NCBI RefSeq assembly: GCF_008107725.1
Contig: NZ_VIRN01000064.1
Span: 1,240,001 to 1,304,000, forward strand
Length of the DNA: 64,000 nucleotides
Reading direction: 5' to 3'
Origin: Marinobacter sp. BW6
GTDB lineage: Bacteria > Pseudomonadota > Gammaproteobacteria > Pseudomonadales > Oleiphilaceae
A program made the translations under genes and the position numbers. The notes below the pieces were generated by a model, which worked only from the letters and a program-made list of their open reading frames with translations, did not search any database and was not told the origin of the DNA. Shown piece after piece: positions 35,762-43,859 of the stretch (position 1 is the first letter of the stretch; each line of letters starts with the position of its first letter).

Positions 35762-36685
35762 ATGAAAGTTTCAGTCATTGGCATGGGCAATGTCGGGTCA
35801 ACGCTGGCTTTCGTGCTGACGTTGAAAAACATAATCAACGAACTGGTTCTGGTTGGTCGCAGTAAAGAATCCGTGTTGGGTGATGTGCTTGATTTGCGGC
35901 ACGGTCAATTGTTTGTGAATACGCCTGCACAGGTTACTGCGGGGACTCTTTCGGATACTGCCGGCTCGGATGTGATTGCCGTCTGCGCATCAGTTCCTAC
36001 ACCGAAAAACATGAGCAGTCGTCTGGAACTGGCTCAGGGCAATGTCGAACTGATGAAGGAGCTGATGCCAGAGCTGGCGAGAATGTCGCCGGACTGCAAG
36101 ATCGTGATGGTGTCGAATCCTGTGGATGTTCTGGTGCATTATGCTCTGGAGTTTGGCGGTTTTCGTCCAAATCAGGTTATTGGAACCGGCACATTGGTGG
36201 ACTCGAGCAGGTTTCGCCAATTGCTGGCAGAAGAGCTTCGCATCCACAGTGAGGATATTCGCGCTTACATTCTGGGCGAGCATGGCGATAGCCAGTTTCC
36301 GGCCATGAGTTGCGCTGACGTTGGCGGAGAAACACTCGACGCTACGCCGGGGCGATATGCCTTGTTTGAAAGGGCGTCCCGCGCGGGTTTTGAGGTTCTA
36401 AAGCATAAGGGTTGCACCAACTATGCGGTTGCCCTGGCAGCGGCAGAGATCATCGAATGCATTGCAACGGATGCGAAGCACACGCTACCGGTCAGCCTTC
36501 GTGTCGACGGCTTTCTCGGCGTGGACGATGTCTGCCTGAGCCTGCCTGCTGTTATTGGCAGGAATGGCATTGAGCGGGTCCTGCATCCGCGGCTTGACGA
36601 AAAAGAACAGGCGGCGTTTTTGCACAGCGCGAGCGTGGTCAGAGACGTCATTGCTTCATCGGCACCGGAAAAAGAGGATCATTAA
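35762..36685 (+). CDS. Lactate/malate dehydrogenase family protein
   Basis: 307 residues. The NAD-binding start is VIGMGNVGSTLAFVL. SNPVDVLVHYAL and ILGEHGDSQFP (catalytic His) are intact, as is DSSRFRQLLAEEL (the Arg that binds the carboxylate). The substrate loop reads ASVPTPKNMSSRLEL, about one residue longer than and unlike both the Q-K-P loop of lactate and the R-K-P loop of malate dehydrogenases. The substrate may be another 2-oxoacid. GGAG precedes the ATG. Its stop overlaps the start of the thioesterase gene by one base (TAATG), so the two are coupled. Confidence 0.85.
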   Translation: MKVSVIGMGNVGSTLAFVLTLKNIINELVLVGRSKESVLGDVLDLRHGQLFVNTPAQVTAGTLSDTAGSDVIAVCASVPTPKNMSSRLELAQGNVELMKELMPELARMSPDCKIVMVSNPVDVLVHYALEFGGFRPNQVIGTGTLVDSSRFRQLLAEELRIHSEDIRAYILGEHGDSQFPAMSCADVGGETLDATPGRYALFERASRAGFEVLKHKGCTNYAVALAAAEIIECIATDAKHTLPVSLRVDGFLGVDDVCLSLPAVIGRNGIERVLHPRLDEKEQAAFLHSASVVRDVIASSAPEKEDH

Positions 36686-37194
36686 TGGCTGACAAGCCTT
36701 CAAAGCCCGTCTCAGCATCTGCAATTGAGAAGCACGTTTACAAGGTGTTTCCGAACGACATGAATTCTCATAACACAGTGTTCGGCGGCATGATCATGGC
36801 GAAATGCGACCGGCTGGCGCTGGTTGTGGCAGAGCGGCATTCTGCCCATGTATGCGTCACGGCTGCCGTAGATTCGATTCATTTCAGGGCACCGGCCAAG
36901 GGCAACGATACATTGCTGTTCAGCCTGTCGCTGAACCGGAGCTGGGGTTCGTCCATGGAGATCGGTGCGAAGGTGGAGGCGGAGAACAGTTACACCGGTG
37001 ACACTCGCCATATTTTGTCGGCGTTTTTCACGTTTGTTGCTCTGGACGACAATGACAAGCCGGTGGATGTGCCGGAGGTCATTCCGGAGACGGGCGAGCA
37101 GAAGCGCAGATATAAAAATGCCCAGATTCGCCGCGAGGGACGCCTCGCAACCAGAAAGCAGCTTTCTTCCTCTTCTGGGCAGTCATCCGATTAA
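36685..37194 (+). CDS. Hotdog-fold acyl-CoA thioesterase
   Basis: 169 residues. The acyl-CoA hydrolase (YciA/BACH) family is shown by HNTVFGGMIMAKCDRLALVVAERH, with the catalytic Asn/Asp region, and by AVDSIHFRAPAKGNDTL. It hydrolyses acyl-CoA thioesters in the cytoplasm. The start overlaps the stop of the dehydrogenase gene. It is convergent with paaX, 7 bases apart, and may belong functionally to its upstream partner. Confidence 0.87.
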   Translation: MADKPSKPVSASAIEKHVYKVFPNDMNSHNTVFGGMIMAKCDRLALVVAERHSAHVCVTAAVDSIHFRAPAKGNDTLLFSLSLNRSWGSSMEIGAKVEAENSYTGDTRHILSAFFTFVALDDNDKPVDVPEVIPETGEQKRRYKNAQIRREGRLATRKQLSSSSGQSSD

Positions 37195-37201
37195 TTAGCG
37201 G

Positions 37202-38170
37202 TTAGAGCGCTTCCGATTCTGTGTTCGAATCCGTCTGGGCTGCCGTATCTCTCAAGCCACCAAAGCGCTTGTAAAACTTCTCGCCCGGCCCTGGAAGTGG
37301 GCCAGAGGCGTTCTCGAGGTTCTCGTCCAGCCATTGCTCCGCCCGCACGTAGATTTGTCGATACAGGTTTCGACACAGTTGTTTGGCGCTTCGGCCTTCC
37401 CAGTCACCGGGTAACAGTTCGTCAGGCAGCAGTGGGTCCCTCAGAAGAATCTTACGGTATTCGTGGATCAGGAGGATCCGGAGAATCAGGCACTCCTCGG
37501 GGCCGAGGGTGTCCTCGGTCTGAAGTTCCCGCCACAAGGGGCGGAACTGGCTCAGGAAACGCCTGTACCGGCCGCCCAGTTCCTCAAGGTTCCAGCTTTC
37601 GCGAACCTGCAGCCTCAGGGCCTTTGGGCTCTTCTGCTCCATGGGCATGGTCTGCATAACAATGGTGTCTTCCAGTGCTCCCCATTCCTGAAGCATGGGG
37701 ATTAGCTCGCTGCGGGTAAATCGGGGATGCTCCATCAAGCCCGGCGCCATGCTGCCAAAACTCAGCCACTTCAGTTCCTCTCGAACTTTTTGCCGGAGCT
37801 CCGGAGACAACTGGTTCAGATACACCAGGCACCAGCTTCCGCTCCATTCCTCAGTGTCGAGGTTGTAGACGTGCTGGAAAGCCTGTTCGAACCGGCGTAG
37901 ACCCGGGCCAGTGAGGCTGTAATAACTGCAACGGCCCACTTTCTCGGTCTGCAGCCAGGATTCCTGAACCAGGCGATACACCGAGGTGCGGACCAGCCGC
38001 TGACTGATGCCCATGGGCTCGACCAGCTTCATCAGGCTGCCCAGCCAGACATTGCCGCCGCGAGGGACGATGGCATCGCCGTAGATGGTGATGATGAGCG
38101 AACCCGCGCGCAGGGGTCGCTTCTTCTGGAAATTCTTGACGAGCAATTCTAGCTGGCTTTTTGCAGTCAT
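37202..38170 (-). CDS. paaX: Phenylacetate operon repressor PaaX
   Basis: 322 residues from the ATG at 38168-38170. An in-frame start at 38185 is 5 residues longer. The PaaX family marks are PLRAGSLIITIYGDAIVPRGG, the winged-helix segment QRLVRTSVYRLVQESWL and the central PaaX and C-terminal domains. PaaX represses paa genes and releases DNA on binding phenylacetyl-CoA. It sits beside and divergent to the transporter operon that begins the paa island. TTGATTCT lies about 20 bases upstream of its start and may be an auto-regulatory half-site. Confidence 0.92.
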   Translation of the reverse strand: MTAKSQLELLVKNFQKKRPLRAGSLIITIYGDAIVPRGGNVWLGSLMKLVEPMGISQRLVRTSVYRLVQESWLQTEKVGRCSYYSLTGPGLRRFEQAFQHVYNLDTEEWSGSWCLVYLNQLSPELRQKVREELKWLSFGSMAPGLMEHPRFTRSELIPMLQEWGALEDTIVMQTMPMEQKSPKALRLQVRESWNLEELGGRYRRFLSQFRPLWRELQTEDTLGPEECLILRILLIHEYRKILLRDPLLPDELLPGDWEGRSAKQLCRNLYRQIYVRAEQWLDENLENASGPLPGPGEKFYKRFGGLRDTAAQTDSNTESEAL

Positions 38171-38327
38171 GGCCTGAGTTCGCAAATAAGAATCAATGAA
38201 ACATGTTGCACGTATTATGCGGTTCTTACGTGTCAGGTAAAGGTTTGTCTTTCTGTAAGGCGTGCTGGCGCGTTGCGCCGGTGTCGGCTTTACTGAAAGA
38301 GCTGTGGCCGCACTCCCTGAAATCAGT

Positions 38328-38380
38328 TGACACGAGAGTTATGATACAATAACTTCGTTTGATATTCGTCAATGGTATCG
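38328..38380 (+). promoter_or_regulatory. Promoter of the transporter operon with candidate PaaX operator
   Basis: TTGACA (38331 region) and an extended -10, TGATACAAT (38342-38350), sit in the paaX/importer gap. TGATAC (38342-38347) and GTATCG (38375-38380) are inverted arms 27 bases apart, with TTGATATTCGTCAA (38359-38372) between them. That word recurs with one change at 55508-55521. The site would cover the promoter and is a likely repressor site. The rest of the 306-base gap has no gene. Confidence 0.5.
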
Positions 38381-38476
38381 AATTTTACCGGGAGCGAAGA
38401 ATAGGGACTGTCGTAGTCACGGACGATGACACAAAAACATACTCAAGCCCCTGCACAATTCGGGAGAACAAAAACA

Positions 38477-39634
38477 ATGTTTAAAACAGTGATTCGTCGC
38501 GCAGGAAAATGCGCAGCCGTTGCAGCCGCCGGTCTCATGATGATGAGCGCCCAGGCAGCTGAACCCATCAAGATCGGGTCGTTCCTGTCTGTGACAGGCC
38601 CGGCGTCTTTCCTTGGCGATCCTGAGCTGAAAACGCTCGAGATGTACGTCGAAAAAATCAATGAAGAAGGCGGTGTCCTTGGTCGTCAGCTGGAGCTGAT
38701 TCACTATGACGACGTTGGCAACGCTTCCTCTGCCCGTAACTTCGCCAGCCGTCTGATCCGCTCGGACCAGGTCGATATCATTGTTGGCGGTAGCACTACC
38801 GGCGCCACCATGGCGGCGGTCCCGCTGATTGAACAGGCTCAAGTGCCATTCATTTCCCTGGCTGGTGCGGTTGTTATTACCGACCCGGTCAAGAAGTGGG
38901 TGTTCAAGACACCCCAGACTGACCGCATGGCGGCAGAGCGTATTCTGACCGACATGAAAGATCGAGGCATTACCAAGTTCGGTCTGATTTCAGGCACAGG
39001 TGGTTTTGGAAGCTCTGGTCGCACCCAGACTCTGGAAGTGGCTGAGCAGATGGGCATGGAAGTTGTAGCTGATGTGACCTACAGCGGATCTGATACAGAC
39101 ATGACCGCTCAGTTGACCAATATCCGTAACACAAGTGGCGTGGAAGCGGTGCTGAACTTCGGTTTTGGTCAGGGTCCGGCCATCGTAACCCGTAACTATG
39201 CCCAGCTGGGAATGGAACTGCCGTTCTATCAGTCCCACGGTGTTGCATCTGACAGCTTCCTGGAGCTGGCCGGATCTTCAGCCGATGGTCTCCGTCTGCC
39301 CGCGTCTCCGCTGCTGGTGCCGGATTCTCTGCCGGATAGCGATCCCCAGAAGGAAGTGGTTCAGAACTACAAGGCTGAATACGAAGCCCGTTGGGATTCC
39401 AAGGTGTCCACTTTCGGTGCCTATGCCTACGACGGCCTGATGCTGGCAGTTCGCGCCATGGAAGAAGCTGGCTCCACTGATCCAGAGGCTGTTCGTAACG
39501 CGCTGGAAAGCATTCAGGGCTATGTCGGTGTAACTGGTGTATTCAATATGTCACCGGAGGACCACAACGGCCTTGACCCAGAATCCTTCCGCATTCTGGA
39601 AGTCCAGAACGGCGAATGGAAACTGATTAACTGA
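38477..39634 (+). CDS. Periplasmic binding protein of a branched-chain-type ABC importer
   Basis: 385 residues from the ATG at 38477 (GGAG about 12 bases upstream). An upstream start at 38426 would put 17 residues before the signal peptide. The signal peptide ends SAQA-A. The mature part begins PIKIGSFLSVTGPASFLGDP and has the LivK/type I periplasmic fold (GGVLGRQLELIHYDD, NFASRLIRSDQVDIIVGG). It is the first gene of a five-gene importer next to paa catabolic genes. By context it may carry phenylacetate or a related aromatic acid, as for liv-like systems that bind aromatic acids. Specificity is inference. Confidence 0.88.
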   Translation: MFKTVIRRAGKCAAVAAAGLMMMSAQAAEPIKIGSFLSVTGPASFLGDPELKTLEMYVEKINEEGGVLGRQLELIHYDDVGNASSARNFASRLIRSDQVDIIVGGSTTGATMAAVPLIEQAQVPFISLAGAVVITDPVKKWVFKTPQTDRMAAERILTDMKDRGITKFGLISGTGGFGSSGRTQTLEVAEQMGMEVVADVTYSGSDTDMTAQLTNIRNTSGVEAVLNFGFGQGPAIVTRNYAQLGMELPFYQSHGVASDSFLELAGSSADGLRLPASPLLVPDSLPDSDPQKEVVQNYKAEYEARWDSKVSTFGAYAYDGLMLAVRAMEEAGSTDPEAVRNALESIQGYVGVTGVFNMSPEDHNGLDPESFRILEVQNGEWKLIN

Positions 39635-39716
39635 TCCTCCTTTAACCTGTCTCGCGGCTGGCGTTGACCCCTTCCCGGGGGCAATCGCCAGCCGATGTTC
39701 GACCGGAACCACCGCT

Positions 39717-40592
39717 ATGCTCGCAGAATTCTTACAGTACCTGTTCACCGGGATTACTATCGGTGCGACCTACGCCCTGATAGCCCTCGGTTTTACCCTG
39801 ATCTATAACGCCAGTCACGTCATCAACTTTGCCCAGGGCGAGTTCCTGATGATTGGAGGCATGGCTACGGTTTCCCTTACGTCTATGGGTGTGCCCATGA
39901 TCCTCGCGGTCGTGTTGGCTGTGATCCTGGCCGGCATCCTCGGCATTGCCTTGCAACGGTTCGCGATCGCACCGGCCAAACAGGCAGATGTCGTTACCCT
40001 GATTATTATCACCATCGGCGCGTCGATCTTTATTCGTGGTATTGCTCAGGTTGTCTGGGGCAAGGAATACCACGTGATGCAGAATTTCAGTACCGACCAG
40101 CCCATTGAGGTATTTGGTGCGGTGTTGAACAGTCAGAGTCTCTGGGTTCTCGGTATAGGTGCGATCCTGGTTGTGGGCCTGGTGCTGTTCTTTACCAAGA
40201 CTCTCATTGGTAAAGCGATTCTGGCTACGTCCATGAACAAGGAAGCGGCGCGCCTTGTCGGTATCCGGACCCAGATGGTTCTTATGCTGGCGTTTATGGT
40301 TTCAGCACTGCTGGGCTCCGTAGCGGGTATTGTGGTCGCCCCGATCACGTTCACTTCCTACGATATCGGTATCATTCTCGGGCTCAAGGGCTTCGTGGCG
40401 GCTGCGATCGGCGGCCTTGGCAGCGGTGTCGGTGCAGTTGTTGGTGGACTGTCGCTGGGCATTGTTGAGGCCATGGCGGCCGGCTACATCTCATCCGACT
40501 ACAAGGATGCCGTGGCATTTTCCATGATTCTGCTGGTGCTTTTCTTTATGCCCCGTGGATTGTTCGGTGCCAAGGTAGTGGAGCGCGTCTGA
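39717..40592 (+). CDS. LivH-type ABC permease
   Basis: 291 residues with about eight helices. LivH-family marks are GITIGATYALIALGFTLIYNASHVINFAQGEFLMIGG and GLGSGVGAVVGGL. It forms half of the membrane pore of the importer. The following livM-like start overlaps its stop (TGATG), so translation is coupled. It is part of the operon starting at 38477, with no separate promoter seen in the 82-base gap. Confidence 0.92.
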   Translation: MLAEFLQYLFTGITIGATYALIALGFTLIYNASHVINFAQGEFLMIGGMATVSLTSMGVPMILAVVLAVILAGILGIALQRFAIAPAKQADVVTLIIITIGASIFIRGIAQVVWGKEYHVMQNFSTDQPIEVFGAVLNSQSLWVLGIGAILVVGLVLFFTKTLIGKAILATSMNKEAARLVGIRTQMVLMLAFMVSALLGSVAGIVVAPITFTSYDIGIILGLKGFVAAAIGGLGSGVGAVVGGLSLGIVEAMAAGYISSDYKDAVAFSMILLVLFFMPRGLFGAKVVERV

Positions 40593-41599
40593 TGTTGAAC
40601 ACTTTTATGCAGTCGCGTCTCCGGGGGCTGGTAGTCCTGGCCCTGATTCTCATCATTCTTCCCGCTTTTCTGGGCAACCCGTTCCATTATGAACTGGTAA
40701 CCCAGATGGCGATCATTGCCGCCACGGTGGTTGGCCTTAATCTCCTGGTTGGCTTTGCTGGCCAGATCAGTCTTGGTCACGCTGGCTTCTTCGGTCTTGG
40801 CGCCTACTTTACCGGCATCGCGACCGGCACCTATGGTTGGTCGTCTGTGCCTGCGCTGGTGGTGGGGGCAATCGTTGTGGGCTTTATCGCCTGGATTGTC
40901 GGTCGGCCGATTCTGCGCCTGAAGGGGCACTACCTTTCCATGGCGACCCTGGCTGTGGGCTTCATTATTGCGATCATTCTGAACAACGAGCGGGCACTCA
41001 CGGGTGGGCCAGACGGCATGCCGGTGCCGGCATTCGAGGTGTTTGGCTGGCAGTTGAGCGCTTTTGGAAGCTATTCGTTATTTGGTATCGAGATTGAAGG
41101 CTTCCAGGCCTGGTATATCTTTGCCAGCGCTGTGCTTCTGGTGGCGGTCTGGTTTGCTCTGAACCTCATTGAGTCGCCGATTGGCCGGGCGCTGCGTTCG
41201 GTTCATGGTTCGGAAGTGGCCGCCAGTGTTGTGGGTGTTAATACGGCCAAATACAAAAGCCTGGTGTTCGTGATTTCTGCGATCTACGCCAGCCTGATGG
41301 GCAGCCTGTACGCCCATTTCCAGGGTTTTATCACGCCCGCGGTAGCAAGTTTCGAATTCTCCATTCTCTTCATCACCATGGTTGTACTGGGGGGTATGGG
41401 CTCTACCTTCGGTGTGATTCTCGGTGCCGTGGTGCTAAAGCTTTTGCCCCAGGTTCTGGCGGATTTCCAGGAATTGGAGCACGTCATGTTCGGCTTGATA
41501 CTGATGCTCACCATGATTTTTATGCCCAAGGGGCTGTTGCCCACACTGACTGCTTTTGTATCCAAAAGAATGCGTAAAAAAGCGGGAGGTGAGGCATGA
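40592..41599 (+). CDS. LivM-type ABC permease
   Basis: 335 residues, about nine to ten helices. LivM-family marks are GLNLLVGFAGQISLGHAGFFGLGAY and VVLGGMGSTFGVILGAV. It completes the transmembrane pore. It overlaps the upstream gene by one base and the downstream ATPase by four bases (ATGA), so the operon is tightly coupled. Confidence 0.92.
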   Translation: MLNTFMQSRLRGLVVLALILIILPAFLGNPFHYELVTQMAIIAATVVGLNLLVGFAGQISLGHAGFFGLGAYFTGIATGTYGWSSVPALVVGAIVVGFIAWIVGRPILRLKGHYLSMATLAVGFIIAIILNNERALTGGPDGMPVPAFEVFGWQLSAFGSYSLFGIEIEGFQAWYIFASAVLLVAVWFALNLIESPIGRALRSVHGSEVAASVVGVNTAKYKSLVFVISAIYASLMGSLYAHFQGFITPAVASFEFSILFITMVVLGGMGSTFGVILGAVVLKLLPQVLADFQELEHVMFGLILMLTMIFMPKGLLPTLTAFVSKRMRKKAGGEA

Positions 41600-42354
41600 C
41601 AGCACTGGTTGAAGTCAAGGGCCTGGATAAGGCCTTCGGTGGTGTGCATGCGGTGGAGGGTGTCAGCTTCTCCGTTGAGGCAGGGCAGGTCTATTCCGTT
41701 ATCGGTCCCAACGGTGCCGGCAAGACGACGCTGTTCAATCTGATCACCGGTCTCTACACGCCGACCAAAGGCGAGATCCTGCTGAACGGTGAGAGCACCG
41801 CCAAGCTGGAGCCCAATGAGCTGGCGGAACGAGGCATGTGCCGCACGTTCCAGCAGATGCAGATCTGCATGAACATGACCGCCATCGAAAACGTGATGCT
41901 GGGTCGTCACCTGCAGCTCAAGAGCAGCTTGTTTACCACCCTGTTCCGGTTGCCGTCCCTGCGTCGCAACGAAGCCGCCGCTCGCAAGCGTGCCGCGGAG
42001 CTGATGGAATACGTGGGTTGTGGTGAATACCTCGACACGGAAGCCTCGGCGATGTCCTATGGCGCCCTCAAACGCCTGGAGATTGCCCGGGCGCTGGCCG
42101 CTGAACCCAAGGTGATTCTTCTGGACGAGCCGGCAGCCGGATTGAATGCGGTTGAAACCGCTGCCCTGGAGGATCTGATCCGGAAAATCGCGGATCAGGG
42201 CACCACGGTAATGCTGGTTGAGCACGACATGAAACTGGTGATGGGGATATCCGACCGGTTGCTGGTGCTTAACTACGGCCGTGTTCTGGCTGAAGGAACC
42301 CCTGAGGAAATCCGCCAGAACCCGGATGTTATCGCCGCCTATCTGGGTGGCTGA
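41596..42354 (+). CDS. LivG-type ABC ATP-binding protein
   Basis: 252 residues. Walker A is GPNGAGKTT (about residue 37). The signature is degenerate: the LSGGQ region reads MSYGALKRLEIA, a form common in LivG. Walker B is VILLDEPAAGLN, and the H-loop is VEHDM. It drives import together with the fused ATPase encoded next. Start overlaps the LivM stop. Confidence 0.92.
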   Translation: MTALVEVKGLDKAFGGVHAVEGVSFSVEAGQVYSVIGPNGAGKTTLFNLITGLYTPTKGEILLNGESTAKLEPNELAERGMCRTFQQMQICMNMTAIENVMLGRHLQLKSSLFTTLFRLPSLRRNEAAARKRAAELMEYVGCGEYLDTEASAMSYGALKRLEIARALAAEPKVILLDEPAAGLNAVETAALEDLIRKIADQGTTVMLVEHDMKLVMGISDRLLVLNYGRVLAEGTPEEIRQNPDVIAAYLGG

Positions 42355-42371
42355 GCAAGGAGACATTTCAC

Positions 42372-43736
42372 ATGAGCGAGCAAAACACTGAAATGGCGCC
42401 TGCCCAGTCACGCAGTGAGCAGGCCGTACGGATTATTGTTCATGAACACCAGGCGCTGTGGCGGATTCTGGATCTGCTGGATCAGCTTCTGAGTGATATG
42501 AACCTCAACGACCAGCGGCCGGATGAGCGGCTGCTGACGACAATTTTTAATTACATTCAGCACTTTTCCCAGCGGGTTCATAGCACGCCCACTGATATCG
42601 AGCTCTACAAGCGGCTCAGTGAGAAGTCTCCTGAGACAGCGCCTCTGCTGGAGAAGCTGGCCAAGGGCTACGTTATTGGCCATGAAAAGCTGGTGGAGTT
42701 GCGTCGGTTGCTGGCTGAGTGCGAAGAAGGCTGGCCGGAAGGTCGCGAGGAATTCAGTCACGCCCTGGCGCGTTTCACGGAAGCCCTGCGCAAGCACATC
42801 CGCAAGGAAGAGGGCGTGGTGATTCCGCGGGCCCGTAAACTACTGACCGAGGAAGACTGGCAGCAGATCATTGAAGCGCGGGACGTGGAGAATGATCCGC
42901 TGTTTGGTGAGCGGGTCCGGGAAGAATTCCGTGAACTGCGGCACCAGATTGTCAGCTACACCCCGGAGAAATTCGGTGGCCTTGGCCTGAAGCACGCGGA
43001 CCGGGTGACTGCACCCCATGCCAAACAGGAAATGCTGTCCATCAAGGGTCTGGTGACCTCCTACGGCCAGATTGAAGTTCTGCATGATGTGGATATCCAC
43101 ATCAACAGCGGCGAGATTGTGTCGCTTGTCGGCGCCAACGGCGCAGGCAAATCGACCCTGCTGATGACTATCTCCGGTCTGCAGCCGACAGACCGGGGTG
43201 CGATAACCTTCGAAGGCAAGGATCTTTCGAAGATCGGTGCCGATCAGCGGGTGGCTAATGGCATTGTCCAGGTGCCTGAAGGCAGGCAGGTGTTCAAGGA
43301 CCTGAGTGTTCACGACAACCTGCTGTTGGGTGCCTACACCCGGGGGAAAACGCCCGAGGTGATGGATGATCTGGAGCGGATGTACACCAAGTTTCCGATT
43401 CTGCGCCAGAAGCGCCACAACCTCGCGGGTGAGCTCTCCGGTGGCCAGCAGCAGATGCTGGCAATGGGGCGTGCCCTGATGGCCAAGCCGAGGCTGCTGC
43501 TTCTGGACGAGCCCAGCATGGGGCTGGCGCCATTGATCATCGAAGAGATCTTCAACATTGTTAAAGAACTCAAGGAAGAGGGCATCACCATTTTCCTGGT
43601 GGAGCAGAATGCGTCCCAGGCGCTGGCGCTGGCGGATCGCGGCTATGTGCTGGAAACCGGCAAGGTGGTGATTGAAGGGACGGGCCGTGAGCTCCTCAGC
43701 AATGAGAAGGTTCGAGAGGCTTATCTGGGTATGTAA
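42372..43736 (+). CDS. Hemerythrin-like domain fused to LivF-type ABC ATPase
   Basis: 454 residues in one continuous frame. Residues about 17-175 form a four-helix hemerythrin (HHE) domain; visible likely iron ligands are H26, H70, H104, H142 and E146/E147. The usual acidic ligand four residues after the second His is T74 (D75 is next to it), so the centre may be altered. Residues about 220-454 form a complete LivF ATPase: Walker A GANGAGKST, signature LSGGQQQM, Walker B LLLLDEPSMGLAP and H-loop VEQN. LivF proteins are normally about 235 residues without such an extension. It is the last gene of the importer. The fusion suggests that oxygen or iron state could adjust uptake; this is inference. 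Confidence 0.88.
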   Translation: MSEQNTEMAPAQSRSEQAVRIIVHEHQALWRILDLLDQLLSDMNLNDQRPDERLLTTIFNYIQHFSQRVHSTPTDIELYKRLSEKSPETAPLLEKLAKGYVIGHEKLVELRRLLAECEEGWPEGREEFSHALARFTEALRKHIRKEEGVVIPRARKLLTEEDWQQIIEARDVENDPLFGERVREEFRELRHQIVSYTPEKFGGLGLKHADRVTAPHAKQEMLSIKGLVTSYGQIEVLHDVDIHINSGEIVSLVGANGAGKSTLLMTISGLQPTDRGAITFEGKDLSKIGADQRVANGIVQVPEGRQVFKDLSVHDNLLLGAYTRGKTPEVMDDLERMYTKFPILRQKRHNLAGELSGGQQQMLAMGRALMAKPRLLLLDEPSMGLAPLIIEEIFNIVKELKEEGITIFLVEQNASQALALADRGYVLETGKVVIEGTGRELLSNEKVREAYLGM

Positions 43737-43764
43737 AGCTGCCCGGGATTTTCCTTGCACCAAT

Positions 43765-43800
43765 AAAAGGGGGACAGGTCTTGCGACCTGTCCCCCTTTT
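43765..43800. terminator. Bidirectional terminator with a 16-base perfect stem
   Basis: The arms 43765-43780 and 43785-43800 are perfectly complementary (AAAAGGGGGACAGGTC on the left) around the loop TTGC. An A run on one side and a T run on the other allow termination in both directions, between the convergent importer operon and paaZ. Confidence 0.9.
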
Positions 43801-43859
43801 ATTTGCCTGACGCTTTCTCCCTGGGGTCCAAGACAGGGAGAAAGCAGGTAAGCCCGGAG

